From NCBI GenBank assembly GCA_965206775.1, contig CBDBKU010000002.1, positions 1,736,001 to 1,800,000 of the forward strand: a stretch of 64,000 bases of DNA. Reading direction: 5' to 3'. The notes under the pieces are model-generated. The model was not told the origin of the DNA and searched no databases. It saw nothing but the letters and a program-made list of their open reading frames with translations. This document shows, piece after piece, positions 54,786-64,000 of the stretch (position 1 is its first letter; every line of letters begins with the position of its first letter). The position numbers were made by a program, and so were the translations under genes. The stretch is from VXMF01 sp965206775 (GTDB lineage: Bacteria; Acidobacteriota; Terriglobia; Bryobacterales; UBA6623).

Positions 54786-56435
54786 TCATTCGGCTGCAGG
54801 CTCCTGAACCTCGAGCACCTGGTTCAGCGCCACGTCTTCCATCGTTAGCGTTCGCCCGGAAGGCCAGAGAACAGTGAGCCGCTCGACTCTCTCGTCCGAG
54901 CCGAATCCGAAATGCTGGCGCAGGTCGTTCGCCGAGAGATAGCTCGCTGAGGAACGGACTTCCCGAAGCTGCACGCGACCGCCCGACGCCGCCTGAACCC
55001 TTGCCCCGATCGCCGAGGGGTTGCTCCCGGCGCCGCGAGCCTCGACAAGCAGCCAGGGCTTGCGATTGCCGCCGTCGTTGCGCAGCAGGGTGGGAGGACC
55101 GTCCAAGTTGTTCACGACAACATCGAGATCTCCGTCGTTGTCGTAGTCTCCGAGCGCGAGCCCTCGGCTCTTGAATCGCTCCGAGAGGCCGAAATCCTCC
55201 CCCAGTTCCTTGAACTGCCGGTCTCCCTGATTCATGAAGACGAGCCAGCGCTGCTCGTACTTGAGACCCATTTCGAAGCGGTCCGCCTCCGGGTAGAGGT
55301 GGCCGTTCACCACGAAGAGATCCTCTCCGGCATCGTTGTCCAGATCGCCGAAGGCTACGCCCCAGCCAACATACAAGTGGGTGCTCCTGCCGTGGCCTGA
55401 CGCATACGTCAGGTTGGTGAAGCTGCCGTCCCCGTTGTTCACGAGCATCGAGTTACTCTCGTAGGACGAGTTCGTGTAGTACAGGTCCAGCCATCCGTCC
55501 CGGTCGATGTCAGCGGCGTCCACGCCCATCGAGCCCTCTTCCACGCCGTCTTGCGAGAAGGCAGTTCCTGCCAGCACCGCGAGTTCCTCGAAAGTGCCGT
55601 CGCCGTTGTTCTCGTAGAAGAGATTCGAAGTCAGGTCGTTCGCGACGAAGATATCGGGCCACGAGTCGTTGTTGTAGTCGGCCACCAGAACGCCCAGCCC
55701 GTAGAGCCGCTCGTCGTCGATCGAACGCTCGGCGGCAACGTCTGTGAACTGCCCGCTTCCGTCGTTGAGGTAAAGGGAATCGCGCAGGCCCGTGAGGCCC
55801 CGGGGACCGCAAAACACGGCGAAGCCTCGGTAATTGCAGTTCGCGTCCCGCTTCGGGAGGCGGTTCAGAGGGTATGCCAGGTAGTTGCTCACATAGAGAT
55901 CGAGGTCTCCGTCGCGGTCGAAATCGGCGAAGGAGGCCCCCAGGCTCCAGAGAGATTGCGCAATGCCGGCACTCCGGCCGACTTCCTCGAACTTTCCCTC
56001 GCCGAGGTTTCTGTAGAGTGCGTTGCTGCCGTATCCGGTGAGGAAGAAGTCGAGCTTGCCGTCGTTGTTGAAATCGCCGACAGCAACACCCTGTCCCCAC
56101 CCGCGCGCCGTCAGGCCGGCTCGGCGAGTCACGTCCTCGAAGCCCCCGTGGCCGTTTCCCCGGTACAGGGCGCACATCAGGTCGCCGCCTCGCTCGAACC
56201 GTTCGATCGTCGATCCGCGTACAAGCAGAATGTCGAGCAATCCATCGCGGTCGTAGTCGAGGAAAGCGACGCCGCCGCCCATGACCTCGATGATGTGTTC
56301 CTTGGTAACGCTTCCCTGCAGGCCCTGGAAGCCCCACAGTCCCGAATCGGCGGTGACATCAACGAAACGGAGACCGGGCGGCTGCGCGTCGCCTAGCGCC
56401 GCTCCGCATGCAAGCAAAATGCCGCAAGGGATCAT
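54786..56435 (-). CDS. CRTAC1-family protein (second)
   Basis: 549 residues from ATG 56435, which places the signal IPCGILLACGAALGDAQ at the N-terminus, possibly a lipobox at LLAC. Other starts at 56546 and 56642 are possible, and none has a strong ribosome binding site. FG-GAP motifs include DYDRDGLLDIL, DFNNDGKLDFF, DFDRDGDLDLY, DYNNDSWPDIF, DIDRDGWLDLY and DYDNDGDLDVV. The ASPIC/UnbV end reads LRQHFGFGSDERVERLTVLW. It is a paralogue of the protein at 53000 and is likely cotranscribed from the TonB receptor gene upstream (gap about 280 bases). Confidence 0.9.
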   Translation of the reverse strand: MIPCGILLACGAALGDAQPPGLRFVDVTADSGLWGFQGLQGSVTKEHIIEVMGGGVAFLDYDRDGLLDILLVRGSTIERFERGGDLMCALYRGNGHGGFEDVTRRAGLTARGWGQGVAVGDFNNDGKLDFFLTGYGSNALYRNLGEGKFEEVGRSAGIAQSLWSLGASFADFDRDGDLDLYVSNYLAYPLNRLPKRDANCNYRGFAVFCGPRGLTGLRDSLYLNDGSGQFTDVAAERSIDDERLYGLGVLVADYNNDSWPDIFVANDLTSNLFYENNGDGTFEELAVLAGTAFSQDGVEEGSMGVDAADIDRDGWLDLYYTNSSYESNSMLVNNGDGSFTNLTYASGHGRSTHLYVGWGVAFGDLDNDAGEDLFVVNGHLYPEADRFEMGLKYEQRWLVFMNQGDRQFKELGEDFGLSERFKSRGLALGDYDNDGDLDVVVNNLDGPPTLLRNDGGNRKPWLLVEARGAGSNPSAIGARVQAASGGRVQLREVRSSASYLSANDLRQHFGFGSDERVERLTVLWPSGRTLTMEDVALNQVLEVQEPAAE

Positions 56436-56717
56436 CGCACCCAGTTTCCGGAGTGCTCTCCGGAAGGGTCGTGGCGGTTGCTGCGGGAACCCGCCCCTAG
56501 CACGCGTATGAGGTACGCCAGACGGACGGAATCGGGAGTGTTCCATCTGCGCAGCGGATCGGCCCTGGCGGCTCGCCGATGCTTGCAGTGTCTCGATTCC
56601 GTCGCTATGCCTTTCGGACTCGTGTCGCATTAAGCGCGCCACTCTCGATCGCGTCCTGCCATCGCGATCGACAGTCCGCCATCCTGCCAGGACAGATCCG
56701 AGCTCGGCTTGGGACCG

Positions 56718-59700
56718 CTAGAACAGGATCTTCAAGCCGAACTGGATTTGTCGCGCAAACTGGTGCGGGGCCAGTCCTCCGATCGAGCCGAACACGCCGG
56801 GCCCTGCGTCGAAGTTCGAATTGGGCTTCCCGAAGTTCACGTTGTTGAACGCGTTGAAGAACTCCGAACGGAACTGAAGCCCGACGCGCTCCGTGAGCCT
56901 GAAGTTCTTGAAGAGCCCGGCGTCGAACTGGAAGAGACCCGGGCCAATGAGAGCGTTCCGGCCCAGGTTGCCGAACGTGTACGGAGCCGGTTCTCCAAAG
57001 GCGGCCAGGTTGATGTACTCTTCGGGCTCGCCGCTCACTCCGGCGAATGGGTCCCCAACTAGGTTCGGCCTCTCCGCCCCCACGCGCCCGCCGATGTTGG
57101 CAATGTCGCGCGGCACCGAAGTATTGAACGGCGGACCGCTGCTAGCAGTAACGATGCCAGTGAGCTGCCACCCGCCAAGGATCGCGTCGGCGGCCTTGCT
57201 CCAGCTCGAGCCGAACGGCTTGTCTCTGCCAACCGGAAGCTGCCAAACGTAATCGAATGTGAGAGCGTGTTCGCGATGAAGGTCAGATAGGGCCCGGTCA
57301 CCCAGGATGTTCCTTGGGTCTTGAGCTGTCTGGCTCGCCGAGAAACCCGCCCCAAGGACGTCGATCGTCTTTCCCCATGCGTAATTGGCGCGGAAGGACA
57401 GTCCGTCCGAGAAGCGTTTTTCAATCTTGAGCTGCAGCCCGTGGTAGACCGAACTGGCTTGGTTGCCCATTTCGCTCAGAGGCCCGTATTGCGGGAATGG
57501 GCGGCGCGGCTGCACCTCCCCTGGTCCCGGTAGAGCCGTGTTGACGTTCGAAAACGTGGAGAGCTTCAGACCTCTGGTACCCACATAGCCGAGTTCCACC
57601 ATCAGCTCTTCTGCCAGCTGGCGCTGGACATGCAGGTTCCACTGCATGGTGTAGCTGGTGCGATTGTGCCGGGGCACGATGTGCTGGGCATTGGGTGCCA
57701 CTGTGCTGCCCATCTTCACGTCCAAGTCGGGCGTGAACGTGGTTTCCACAGGATTGATTGGCAAGCGGTCGTTGAGATTCGAAAAATTCTCGCTAATCGC
57801 AAACGGCCAGTTGCCGCGAACGCCTTGAGCCTCCCAGAGGTAGTTGGTCATGTAGAAGACGCCGAATCCGGACCTTATCGTGGTCTTTTCGCCGAGGCGG
57901 TACGCCAGTCCGGCGCGGGGCGCGATGTTGTTGTTGTCAGGCTCCACGATTCCGCGGCGCACGTTCGGCCCCTCGCCGGTGATGGGATTCTGCCCGTCCC
58001 AGAGGAACTGGCCGGTGCCTAGGTCGATCGAGGCGAGCAAGTCATCGCGGTGTTTCGGCCATTCGCTCAGATCGTATCGGACGCCCAGGTTGACGGTGAG
58101 GTTGGGTGTGGCCCTCCAATCATCCTGGAAGAAGAAACTGTAGTCCTCCTTCCTCATCAGGGCGGTCGTGCCTTCGCCGATATTGCGCAGAGCAACGGTC
58201 GGCAGGCCGAGCAGGTAAGACGCGACCGCGTTGCCCGTGGCTGCAGCGTTCTGCGGGTCCTCGGTGGGCACTTTGTTGAAGTTCATGTTTCCGGTGAAGT
58301 AGCCGTCGTCCAGGTTGCGATTGTGCTTGAACTCGAAGCCCGCCTTGATGCTGTGGCTGCCGGCAATCTTGGTGATAGTCGCGTACGCGCTGTAGGAGTC
58401 GTCGGGGAATGGGAATCCCGTCTGACTGGGACTGGCGAAGCCAGCAATACGCCACTGCGGGAAAAGCGGCACCGCTTCGCTCTTCAAGATCGGGATGCCC
58501 TGGATGCCGTTGCCGGTGATGAAGGACTCGATGGCCTCCTTGCCTCCTGGAGCGCTGTCTGCGATCTGGAGATTGTTCCGGTGATACGAAACCTTCAAGT
58601 CCAGGATCGTGGTGGGGTTCAGCGTGTGGGTATCGCTGATCATGATGTTGGTGAAGGTGTTTACCAGCAGGTTGTCCACCGTGAGGTGGGCAGTCGGTCG
58701 CGGACTGACCGAGTCGCTGAAGTTGAAGCGCCCCGTCATGATGTTGTTGTCGCCGAACCGGTGATCGACCCGGCCCATCCATTGGTCGTTGTCGATCCTC
58801 GAAGCATTGGTGTTAATCAGGTTCAATGGCTGGCCCGGCAGATTGGGAGGAGTCCACAGGATCTCCTGAAGCTGCTTGGTCGATCGGTTGACCATGCTGG
58901 AAGGGATCCGGTTGTTCGGCATCTGGCTGCGCGACAGCGTGCCGTCAGGGTTCTCCACCGTGGTGAACGGATCGAAGAACGGATCCGCCGGTCTTCCCTG
59001 CGTGTCCATGGAAAGGTCGCCGCCGAACATCTCCGTCGTGGGTACGACGTTCAGCAGAGTGGACTCCCGGCTCCGGCGCTGGCCTTCGTACATGAAGAAA
59101 AAGAAGGTTCTGTTCTTGGCAATGGGGCCGCCGACCGTCGCGCCGAACTGATTCTGGCGAAACTCGGGCTGCGGCGTGCCGGAACGGTTCGCGAAGAACT
59201 CCGAAGCGTCCAGGTTGTCGTTGCGAACGAATTCGAATACCGTGCCGTGGACCTCGTTAGTGCCGGACTTGGTGACGATGTTGACATTCGCTCCGGCGGC
59301 CGTTCCGAACTCAGCCGAGGTGATGTTCGTCTGGATCTTGAATTCCTGAATGGCATCGATCGAGGGCTGCAGCCCGTAGGTCTTGAAGAAGCTCTCGTTG
59401 TTGTTCACGCCGTCCAGCGTGTAGTTGTTGGCCTCGCTGCGCAGCCCGCTGATCGATACGGCGGTGCCGGAGGTCTGGAACGCTGTCAGCGCGCCGGCGC
59501 CGGCCACGGCGCCCGGGGTCAGGACGGTGAGCTGCGTGAAGCTGCGGCCGTTCAAGGGCAGCTCGACCACCTTTTCGTTGTCGACCGTCGACGCGACTGT
59601 AGAGCTGTCGGTTTGCAGCTGCACCGCCGCAGCACTGACTTCGACGACTTCGGTGACTTCGCCGATAGACAAGGTGAGATCGACGCGCAGGGTCTGGTTC

Positions 59701-59993
59701 ACTGCGAGCTGAACGCCGGATTGCTGTGCCTGGCTGAAGCCGGGCATTTCGGCTGAAACCGAATAAACAGCTGGCGGCAGCGACGGAACGGCGAAGCCAC
59801 CTGCTTCACTGGTCGAAACGACGCGGGAGTTGCCAGTGCCCTCATTCGTAACGGTCACGGTTACGCCGGGCACGACGGCCCCGCTCTCGTCCGAGACAGC
59901 ACCGAGGATCGTCCCGAATGAGGTCTGAGCCCCGAGCGGGAGAGTGCAGGCAATCGCTACCAACGAAGCGAGGCAAAGGTGTCGCAGAATCAT
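56718..59993 (-). CDS. TonB-dependent receptor, Oar-like, with carboxypeptidase-regulatory domain
   Basis: 1091 residues from ATG 59993, with GGAGG four bases upstream. The signal peptide is HLCLASLVAIACTLPLGA. The carboxypeptidase-like sandwich reads TILGAVSDESGAVVPGVTVT. The plug holds VVELPLNGRSFTQLTVLTPG and LRSEANNYTLDGVNNNESFF. The barrel ends with QIQFGLKILF, the terminal phenylalanine beta-signal. It is a diverged paralogue of the receptor at 8828. Two CRTAC1-type genes follow on the same strand, and a TPR gene diverges upstream, so the receptor likely works with those secreted proteins. Confidence 0.93.
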   Translation of the reverse strand: MILRHLCLASLVAIACTLPLGAQTSFGTILGAVSDESGAVVPGVTVTVTNEGTGNSRVVSTSEAGGFAVPSLPPAVYSVSAEMPGFSQAQQSGVQLAVNQTLRVDLTLSIGEVTEVVEVSAAAVQLQTDSSTVASTVDNEKVVELPLNGRSFTQLTVLTPGAVAGAGALTAFQTSGTAVSISGLRSEANNYTLDGVNNNESFFKTYGLQPSIDAIQEFKIQTNITSAEFGTAAGANVNIVTKSGTNEVHGTVFEFVRNDNLDASEFFANRSGTPQPEFRQNQFGATVGGPIAKNRTFFFFMYEGQRRSRESTLLNVVPTTEMFGGDLSMDTQGRPADPFFDPFTTVENPDGTLSRSQMPNNRIPSSMVNRSTKQLQEILWTPPNLPGQPLNLINTNASRIDNDQWMGRVDHRFGDNNIMTGRFNFSDSVSPRPTAHLTVDNLLVNTFTNIMISDTHTLNPTTILDLKVSYHRNNLQIADSAPGGKEAIESFITGNGIQGIPILKSEAVPLFPQWRIAGFASPSQTGFPFPDDSYSAYATITKIAGSHSIKAGFEFKHNRNLDDGYFTGNMNFNKVPTEDPQNAAATGNAVASYLLGLPTVALRNIGEGTTALMRKEDYSFFFQDDWRATPNLTVNLGVRYDLSEWPKHRDDLLASIDLGTGQFLWDGQNPITGEGPNVRRGIVEPDNNNIAPRAGLAYRLGEKTTIRSGFGVFYMTNYLWEAQGVRGNWPFAISENFSNLNDRLPINPVETTFTPDLDVKMGSTVAPNAQHIVPRHNRTSYTMQWNLHVQRQLAEELMVELGYVGTRGLKLSTFSNVNTALPGPGEVQPRRPFPQYGPLSEMGNQASSVYHGLQLKIEKRFSDGLSFRANYAWGKTIDVLGAGFSASQTAQDPRNILGDRALSDLHREHALTFDYVWQLPVGRDKPFGSSWSKAADAILGGWQLTGIVTASSGPPFNTSVPRDIANIGGRVGAERPNLVGDPFAGVSGEPEEYINLAAFGEPAPYTFGNLGRNALIGPGLFQFDAGLFKNFRLTERVGLQFRSEFFNAFNNVNFGKPNSNFDAGPGVFGSIGGLAPHQFARQIQFGLKILF

Positions 59994-60058
59994 GAATCCT
60001 CCAAAAGACCCAAGCGAGAACAGAAACCAGAAAGAAACCAGAATAGGTTCCGCTTGGG

Positions 60059-60088
60059 ATTGTAATGCGATTGTTTCCCGATTGTCAA
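60059..60088 (-). promoter_or_regulatory. Sigma-70-type promoter for the TonB receptor gene
   Basis: On the minus strand TTGACA (60088-60083) and TACAAT (60064-60059) are separated by 18 bases. This lies about 65 bases before the receptor start. Confidence 0.72.
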
Positions 60089-60257
60089 CCCGGGCGCCCG
60101 GGCGTCCCTTGCGATTAGCGTCTCGCGCCGGCTGGCCAGGCTCGTGCATCGGGATGGGCCCGACCCTCGCAATTCGGCTATCTGCACCAGGGAACCGCCT
60201 ACAATCCCGGGCTCGCGAGTTCGGAACTGGTACAGGTGGAGGAGAATTAGAGCCGAG

Positions 60258-61992
60258 GTGCTGAGTCGCGCTTTCAAGGCGGTCATCGGGCCGGTCATCT
60301 GGACCGGCTGCCTGGCGGTTCCTGCGGAGGCGCTCGCGACGGACACCGCCCGGCTGCTCTCGTCGGCCCGCGCCCTCCGAGACGCCGGAAGCCTCCCCGA
60401 CGCTGCCGAATGCGAGGCGCTCGGAACGGCGTGCTGAAGCTGACGCTGCCGGTCGAACGAGAGAGGGGGCGCATGCCGGAGCTGAATCCGCGACGCTCCA
60501 CCGCGAACTTGGAGAAATCTACGTCGCGCTGGAGCGTCCCCGCGACGCTGCCGAGCAGTACGAGAAATCGCTAGCGGCGGACCCGACGCAACGGATCCTG
60601 CATTACAAGGCGGGCATTCTATACCGACAGCTCTCCGAGAACTCGAGAGCCGCTGACCACCTTGCGGAGTCGTTCAAGCAGGGCTTTCGAAATACGGGGG
60701 TCCGGTTCCATCTTGCTTCGGCGCAATTCGCTTCCGGGCAGCTCACGGCGGGGCGCGAGAACGCTCGAGAAATTCTCGAGCAAACCGAGGCGGGCGGTGA
60801 CATGGCGTTGCGCGTCGGCCGGCTCTTGTTCCAACACCTGTTCTACCGGGATGCTATCGAAGCGTTCGAAACAGCTTTCGATAGTCCGGGCGAGTCTCCC
60901 GAGGCCCGTGTCTACCTGGCACTGACGAATTTCTTGCTCAACCACCACGAGCGGACCGTCGAACTGCTGGAGCCTATGGCAGCTCCGGGCGGGTCGGGGA
61001 ACTCCGAGGCGCTGACCCTTCTGGCATCTGCACTGGCATCGCTCGACCGGTTCGAAGAGGCGGAGTCGTTGCTCGAAAGAGCCGTCGCCACCGAGCCGGC
61101 CAGTCCCCATGCGTACTTGAATCTCGCTCTTGTCTTGCTTGAACAGGGTGAGACAGAGGCTGCGGAGGGCTGGTTCGACAAGATGCGCGCTGCGGCCAGC
61201 GCGGCCAGCCCGAAGGTCTTCTACGCGATCCGGCGCGATTCTTGCGGAGATGCCTACAAGGAAGTTGCCACAGGTTCGGGCGAAGACGGTGTCGGCGCCA
61301 ATCCAGGGCAAAGCCTCCAGTACTTCGAGCTTGCGCGCACCTTGAGCGGGCGGCATCACCACGGAACCGCCGTCGAGTTGCTGCGTATCGCCGCTCGAAA
61401 AGCAAGTGGCCACGAGCTGGCTCGGCCCGGCTTGCTGCACGCTCTGGGCTTCAGCTGCGTGAACCTCGAGCCCGAAAGCGAGATCCCGGTACGCCTGCTG
61501 GAGCGATCGATCGAGTTAGATCCGCAACGCCATCAGTCGCACTTCCTGTTAGGTCGCGCCTATCAGAAACGGCGCAAGCCGGTGCAAGCCGCGGCCGCAT
61601 TCGAGCGTGCGATCCAGCTGAATCCCGACGCAGCCTCCTACTACACCGAGCTGGGGAGGTTGCTGTCAGACAGCAACGATTCCGCGAGAGCCATCGAGGT
61701 CCTGAGCCGGGCAATCGAGATCGATCCGTTCGATGCCGCTGCTCGCTACGAATTGGGCAAGCTATGGATGGGGCAGGGACGTCTGACGGACGCTGCAGAG
61801 CAACTCCGCATGGCCATCGAGGCTGAGCCGGAATTCTACGAAGCCTACTACGTGCTGGGCCAAATCCACGTGCGAGAGAGACGGCCCGACCGGGCTCGGG
61901 GATATCTTCAAATGTTCCACAGAATGAAGGCCGCAACCGAAGCCCGATCTACGGTATGGAAGGACGCTACTGTCCGGCTAGAGGTCGAATAG
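60258..61992 (+). pseudogene. Secreted TPR-repeat protein with a frameshift near the 5' end
   Basis: GTG 60258 follows GGAGGAGAATT and opens a signal-like sequence (IGPVIWTGCLAVPAEALA), then RALRDAGSLPDAAE as the start of a TPR. The frame stops at 60437. The next frame (+1) carries on the TPR pattern with LHRELGEIYVALERPRDAAE from about 60496, and runs without a break to 61992 with many units (SHFLLGRAYQKRRKPVQAAA, YELGKLWMGQGRLTDAAEQL). A single-base loss between about 60400 and 60440 would explain it. About 578 residues if repaired. It diverges from the TonB receptor gene. Confidence 0.82.
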
Positions 61993-62483
61993 ATGCAAGG
62001 TGCGAATCCACACCTGCCGTGCGTTTCGGCGGCGGCAGGTCGCCGCGGTGTCGGAGCGAGCAAAGTCAGGCGTGACACTGAGACCGAAGAACATCTGCCC
62101 GCCGTCAATGAGCGGCGCCAAGTGGGCTGCCCGAGCAAGGACGGAAAGTGGAACTGGGGCTTGGCACGGCATGAGAACCGTCACTTGCGGGTTCCGTCCG
62201 AATCGAACACGAATCCTAGCCTTCCCTTGGCTTGGTCGGATGCGGTTATTTTGGCGCGATATTGCGAATTCCGGACCCGGTCCGGTCAGGTTGCAAAGCG
62301 TCTCGGCGATAACGGGCGCGGCCTTCCATCTAAGGGGTTAGTAGCCGGGGATACACCGAAACTGGCCAGGTAGCGTGCGGATACGACGAATTCGAACCGA
62401 ACCGCGAGCAAGCGGCACACTGGGCGACTTCACCCTGTGATACACTCCAGCCGGAAGAACTTTCGGATTCTGGGATCCGTGCA
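61993..62483. other. Intergenic stretch before a PSCyt1-type gene
   Basis: About 490 bases. A hairpin (ACCTGCCG at 62012-62019 pairing with CGGCAGGT at 62033-62040) lies just after the TPR stop but has no T-run. AGGTGCGAATC at 61998-62008 repeats the outer part of the 28508 palindrome arm. I see no gene. Confidence 0.45.
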
Positions 62484-64000
62484 ATGTTCGCCCGACCACG
62501 TTTCCCTATCGCTCGTTTCGCTTTGTTCCTCAACGCGTGCGCGGGCTTCCTGTCAATCGCTCCCCCGCATCTTGAAGCTCAAGATCCCTCGCAACCTCGC
62601 TTCGAATCCCACATTGCGCCAATCCTAGCGGCGAATTGCGCTGTCTGCCACGGGGAGGAATCGCCCCAGGCCGAGCTGGACGTTCGAACGCGGGAGGCCT
62701 TGCTGGCGGGAGGGAAGTCCGGGCCGGCACTGGTTCCGGGCGCGCCGGTTGACAGCCTGCTATTGCAGAAGACGGCCTCGGGTGCGATGCCGATGGGCGA
62801 CAACACGCTGAAGCCCGCCGAAGTGGAGCTAATTCGCCGATGGATTGAAGGCGGAGCGCTGCTCGTAGGCGAAGGCGCAGTCGCGGGTGTCGACGGCGCG
62901 CACGGGCAGGTCAGCCCGCGCGAGATCCTTGTCACCACCATCAACGTCAAGTGCCTGCTGTGCCACGGGCGCCGCCGGCAGGAAGGCGGACTGGATCTGC
63001 GCTCCCGGGAGTTGGCGCTCAAGGGCGGCGTATCCGGTCCGGCAATCGTACCCGGCGATCCTGACGGAAGCCTGTTGATCAGGCGCATTGCTGCGGAGGA
63101 GATGCCTCCCGAGCAGCACCAAGCGCGGCTTTCGTACAGGCCGGTCACTTCGGGAGAACTCGAAGAGCTGCGTCATTGGATCAGCCAAGGGGCAACTTGG
63201 GACGACGAGAAACCGGTTGCGGTCGATCCCGCCTCGGACCCGCTGGTCAGCGACGAAGACCGCAGATTCTGGGCTTTCCAACCGCCGCGGCGGCCGGAAC
63301 TGCCTGCGGTGAGCGCCAGTGATCGCATCCGACAGCCGATAGACGCATTCTTGCTTCAAGAGCTCGAGGAAAAGGGGCTGGCATTCTCGCCTGACACCGA
63401 TCGACCTACTCTGATCCGTCGAGCGTACTTCGATGTGACCGGGCTGCCGCCCTCCCCGGACGAGATCGAGGCCTACCTGGCCGACGAGAGCGAGGCCAGC
63501 TACGAGCGGATGGTGGAGCGCCTGCTCGAATCGCCGCGCTACGGCGAGCACTGGGGTCGACGCTGGCTCGACGCTGCGGGATACGCGGACTCCGAGGGCC
63601 AAGTGGACTTTGATGCGGTTCGTCCCCATGCCTGGCGCTACCGTGACTGGGTCATTCGGGCTCTCAACGCCGACAAGCCCTACGACCGGTTCCTTGTTGA
63701 ACAGATCGCTGGCGACGAACTCTTCAACTACAAGGGGATTCCGCTCCCGCTGGAACCCGAGTACAGTGACAAGCTTGTAGCCACCGGGTTCCTGCGAATG
63801 GGCCCCGACGGCACCTATAGCGTTTCGCAGGGCTTCGTAGCAGAGCGGCTCACCGTCGTAGCGGACCAGTTGCAGATCCTAACCTCAACGGTCATGGGAC
63901 TGACCGTCGGTTGTGCCCGGTGCCACGACCACAAGTACGACCCGGTCCCGCAACGCGATTACTACCGGCTGAGCGCCATCCTGAGAAGCTCCTACGACCC
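62484..64000 (+). CDS. PSCyt1-DUF1549 protein, 3' end outside window
   Basis: 505 codons are visible from ATG 62484. After a signal peptide (FALFLNACAGFLSIAPP) come two tandem heme-type modules with CAVCH and CLLCH, then the DUF1549 blocks LIRRAYFDVTGLPPSPDEIE and WLDAAGYADSEGQ, and a third motif VGCARCHDHKYDPV. The double PSCyt1 module distinguishes it from the single-module proteins at 1 and 43636. DUF1553 is expected beyond the window. It is the third member of this family here and lies at the edge of the TonB/CRTAC1/TPR locus. Confidence 0.92.
   Translation, partial: MFARPRFPIARFALFLNACAGFLSIAPPHLEAQDPSQPRFESHIAPILAANCAVCHGEESPQAELDVRTREALLAGGKSGPALVPGAPVDSLLLQKTASGAMPMGDNTLKPAEVELIRRWIEGGALLVGEGAVAGVDGAHGQVSPREILVTTINVKCLLCHGRRRQEGGLDLRSRELALKGGVSGPAIVPGDPDGSLLIRRIAAEEMPPEQHQARLSYRPVTSGELEELRHWISQGATWDDEKPVAVDPASDPLVSDEDRRFWAFQPPRRPELPAVSASDRIRQPIDAFLLQELEEKGLAFSPDTDRPTLIRRAYFDVTGLPPSPDEIEAYLADESEASYERMVERLLESPRYGEHWGRRWLDAAGYADSEGQVDFDAVRPHAWRYRDWVIRALNADKPYDRFLVEQIAGDELFNYKGIPLPLEPEYSDKLVATGFLRMGPDGTYSVSQGFVAERLTVVADQLQILTSTVMGLTVGCARCHDHKYDPVPQRDYYRLSAILRSSYD

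Noticed and set aside
58050..59756. Plus-strand open frame of 568 codons
   Set aside because: It is antisense to the TonB receptor, which has clear domain order, promoter and ribosome binding site.
1..64000. CRISPR arrays, reverse transcriptase or diversity-generating elements
   Set aside because: I saw no regularly spaced repeats, no cas-like genes and no reverse-transcriptase motif on either strand.

Overview
The window looks like a high-GC Acidobacteriota chromosome, probably of the Solibacter/Bryobacter type. The evidence is family content: an FtsX/MacB-like permease of the 'ADOP' type, two Oar-like TonB-dependent receptors with an N-terminal carboxypeptidase-regulatory domain, three PSCyt1-DUF1549-DUF1553 proteins with a DUF1501 partner, two Tat-exported Gfo/Idh/MocA oxidoreductases, and CRTAC1 (FG-GAP plus ASPIC/UnbV) proteins beside secreted TPR proteins. 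No rRNA or phylogenetic marker is present, so the taxon is an inference.

Layout. 0-6 kb: a truncated PSCyt1/DUF1553 gene, diverging from a Tat oxidoreductase that converges with a second one. 6.8-8.6 kb: an ISKra4-type element with a -1 frameshift signal. 8.6-12.2 kb: a TonB receptor with a clear promoter and terminator. 12.2-12.9 kb: an IS91 fossil. 12.9-17 kb: a compact minus-strand group (SDR, ankyrin lipoprotein, HupE-like membrane protein, MoaD-like protein, amidohydrolase), then tRNA-Ser(TGA). 17.3-25.4 kb: an accessory island with a broken NERD helicase, an AbrB/RelE-type toxin-antitoxin pair, a truncated transposase, a gene fragment, a zeta-type kinase and a decayed transposase. 25.4-27.9 kb: the ADOP permease. 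28-36 kb: an IS4 fragment, then a DUF1214-sulfotransferase-SDR-SDR-SRPBCC cluster whose last three genes are each broken, one by a complete IS with a CTAG target duplication. 36-39.8 kb: two HicAB pairs, an integrase fragment, a MuB-like remnant and an IS6-type element. 39.8-41.7 kb: a malate synthase-like gene. 42-64 kb: a large secreted-protein locus holding DUF1501, two PSCyt1/DUF1553 genes, four TPR proteins, two CRTAC1 proteins and a TonB receptor.

Two themes stand out. Many genes are disrupted by small lesions (17-bp and 4-bp tandem duplications, single indels, one TGA), so this is either an eroding genome or an assembly with indel errors. The 42-64 kb locus looks like a coherent outer-membrane and periplasmic uptake or degradation system of unknown substrate. 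Its PSCyt1/DUF1553, DUF1501, CRTAC1, TPR and TonB parts are each known families, but their joint function is not described to my knowledge.
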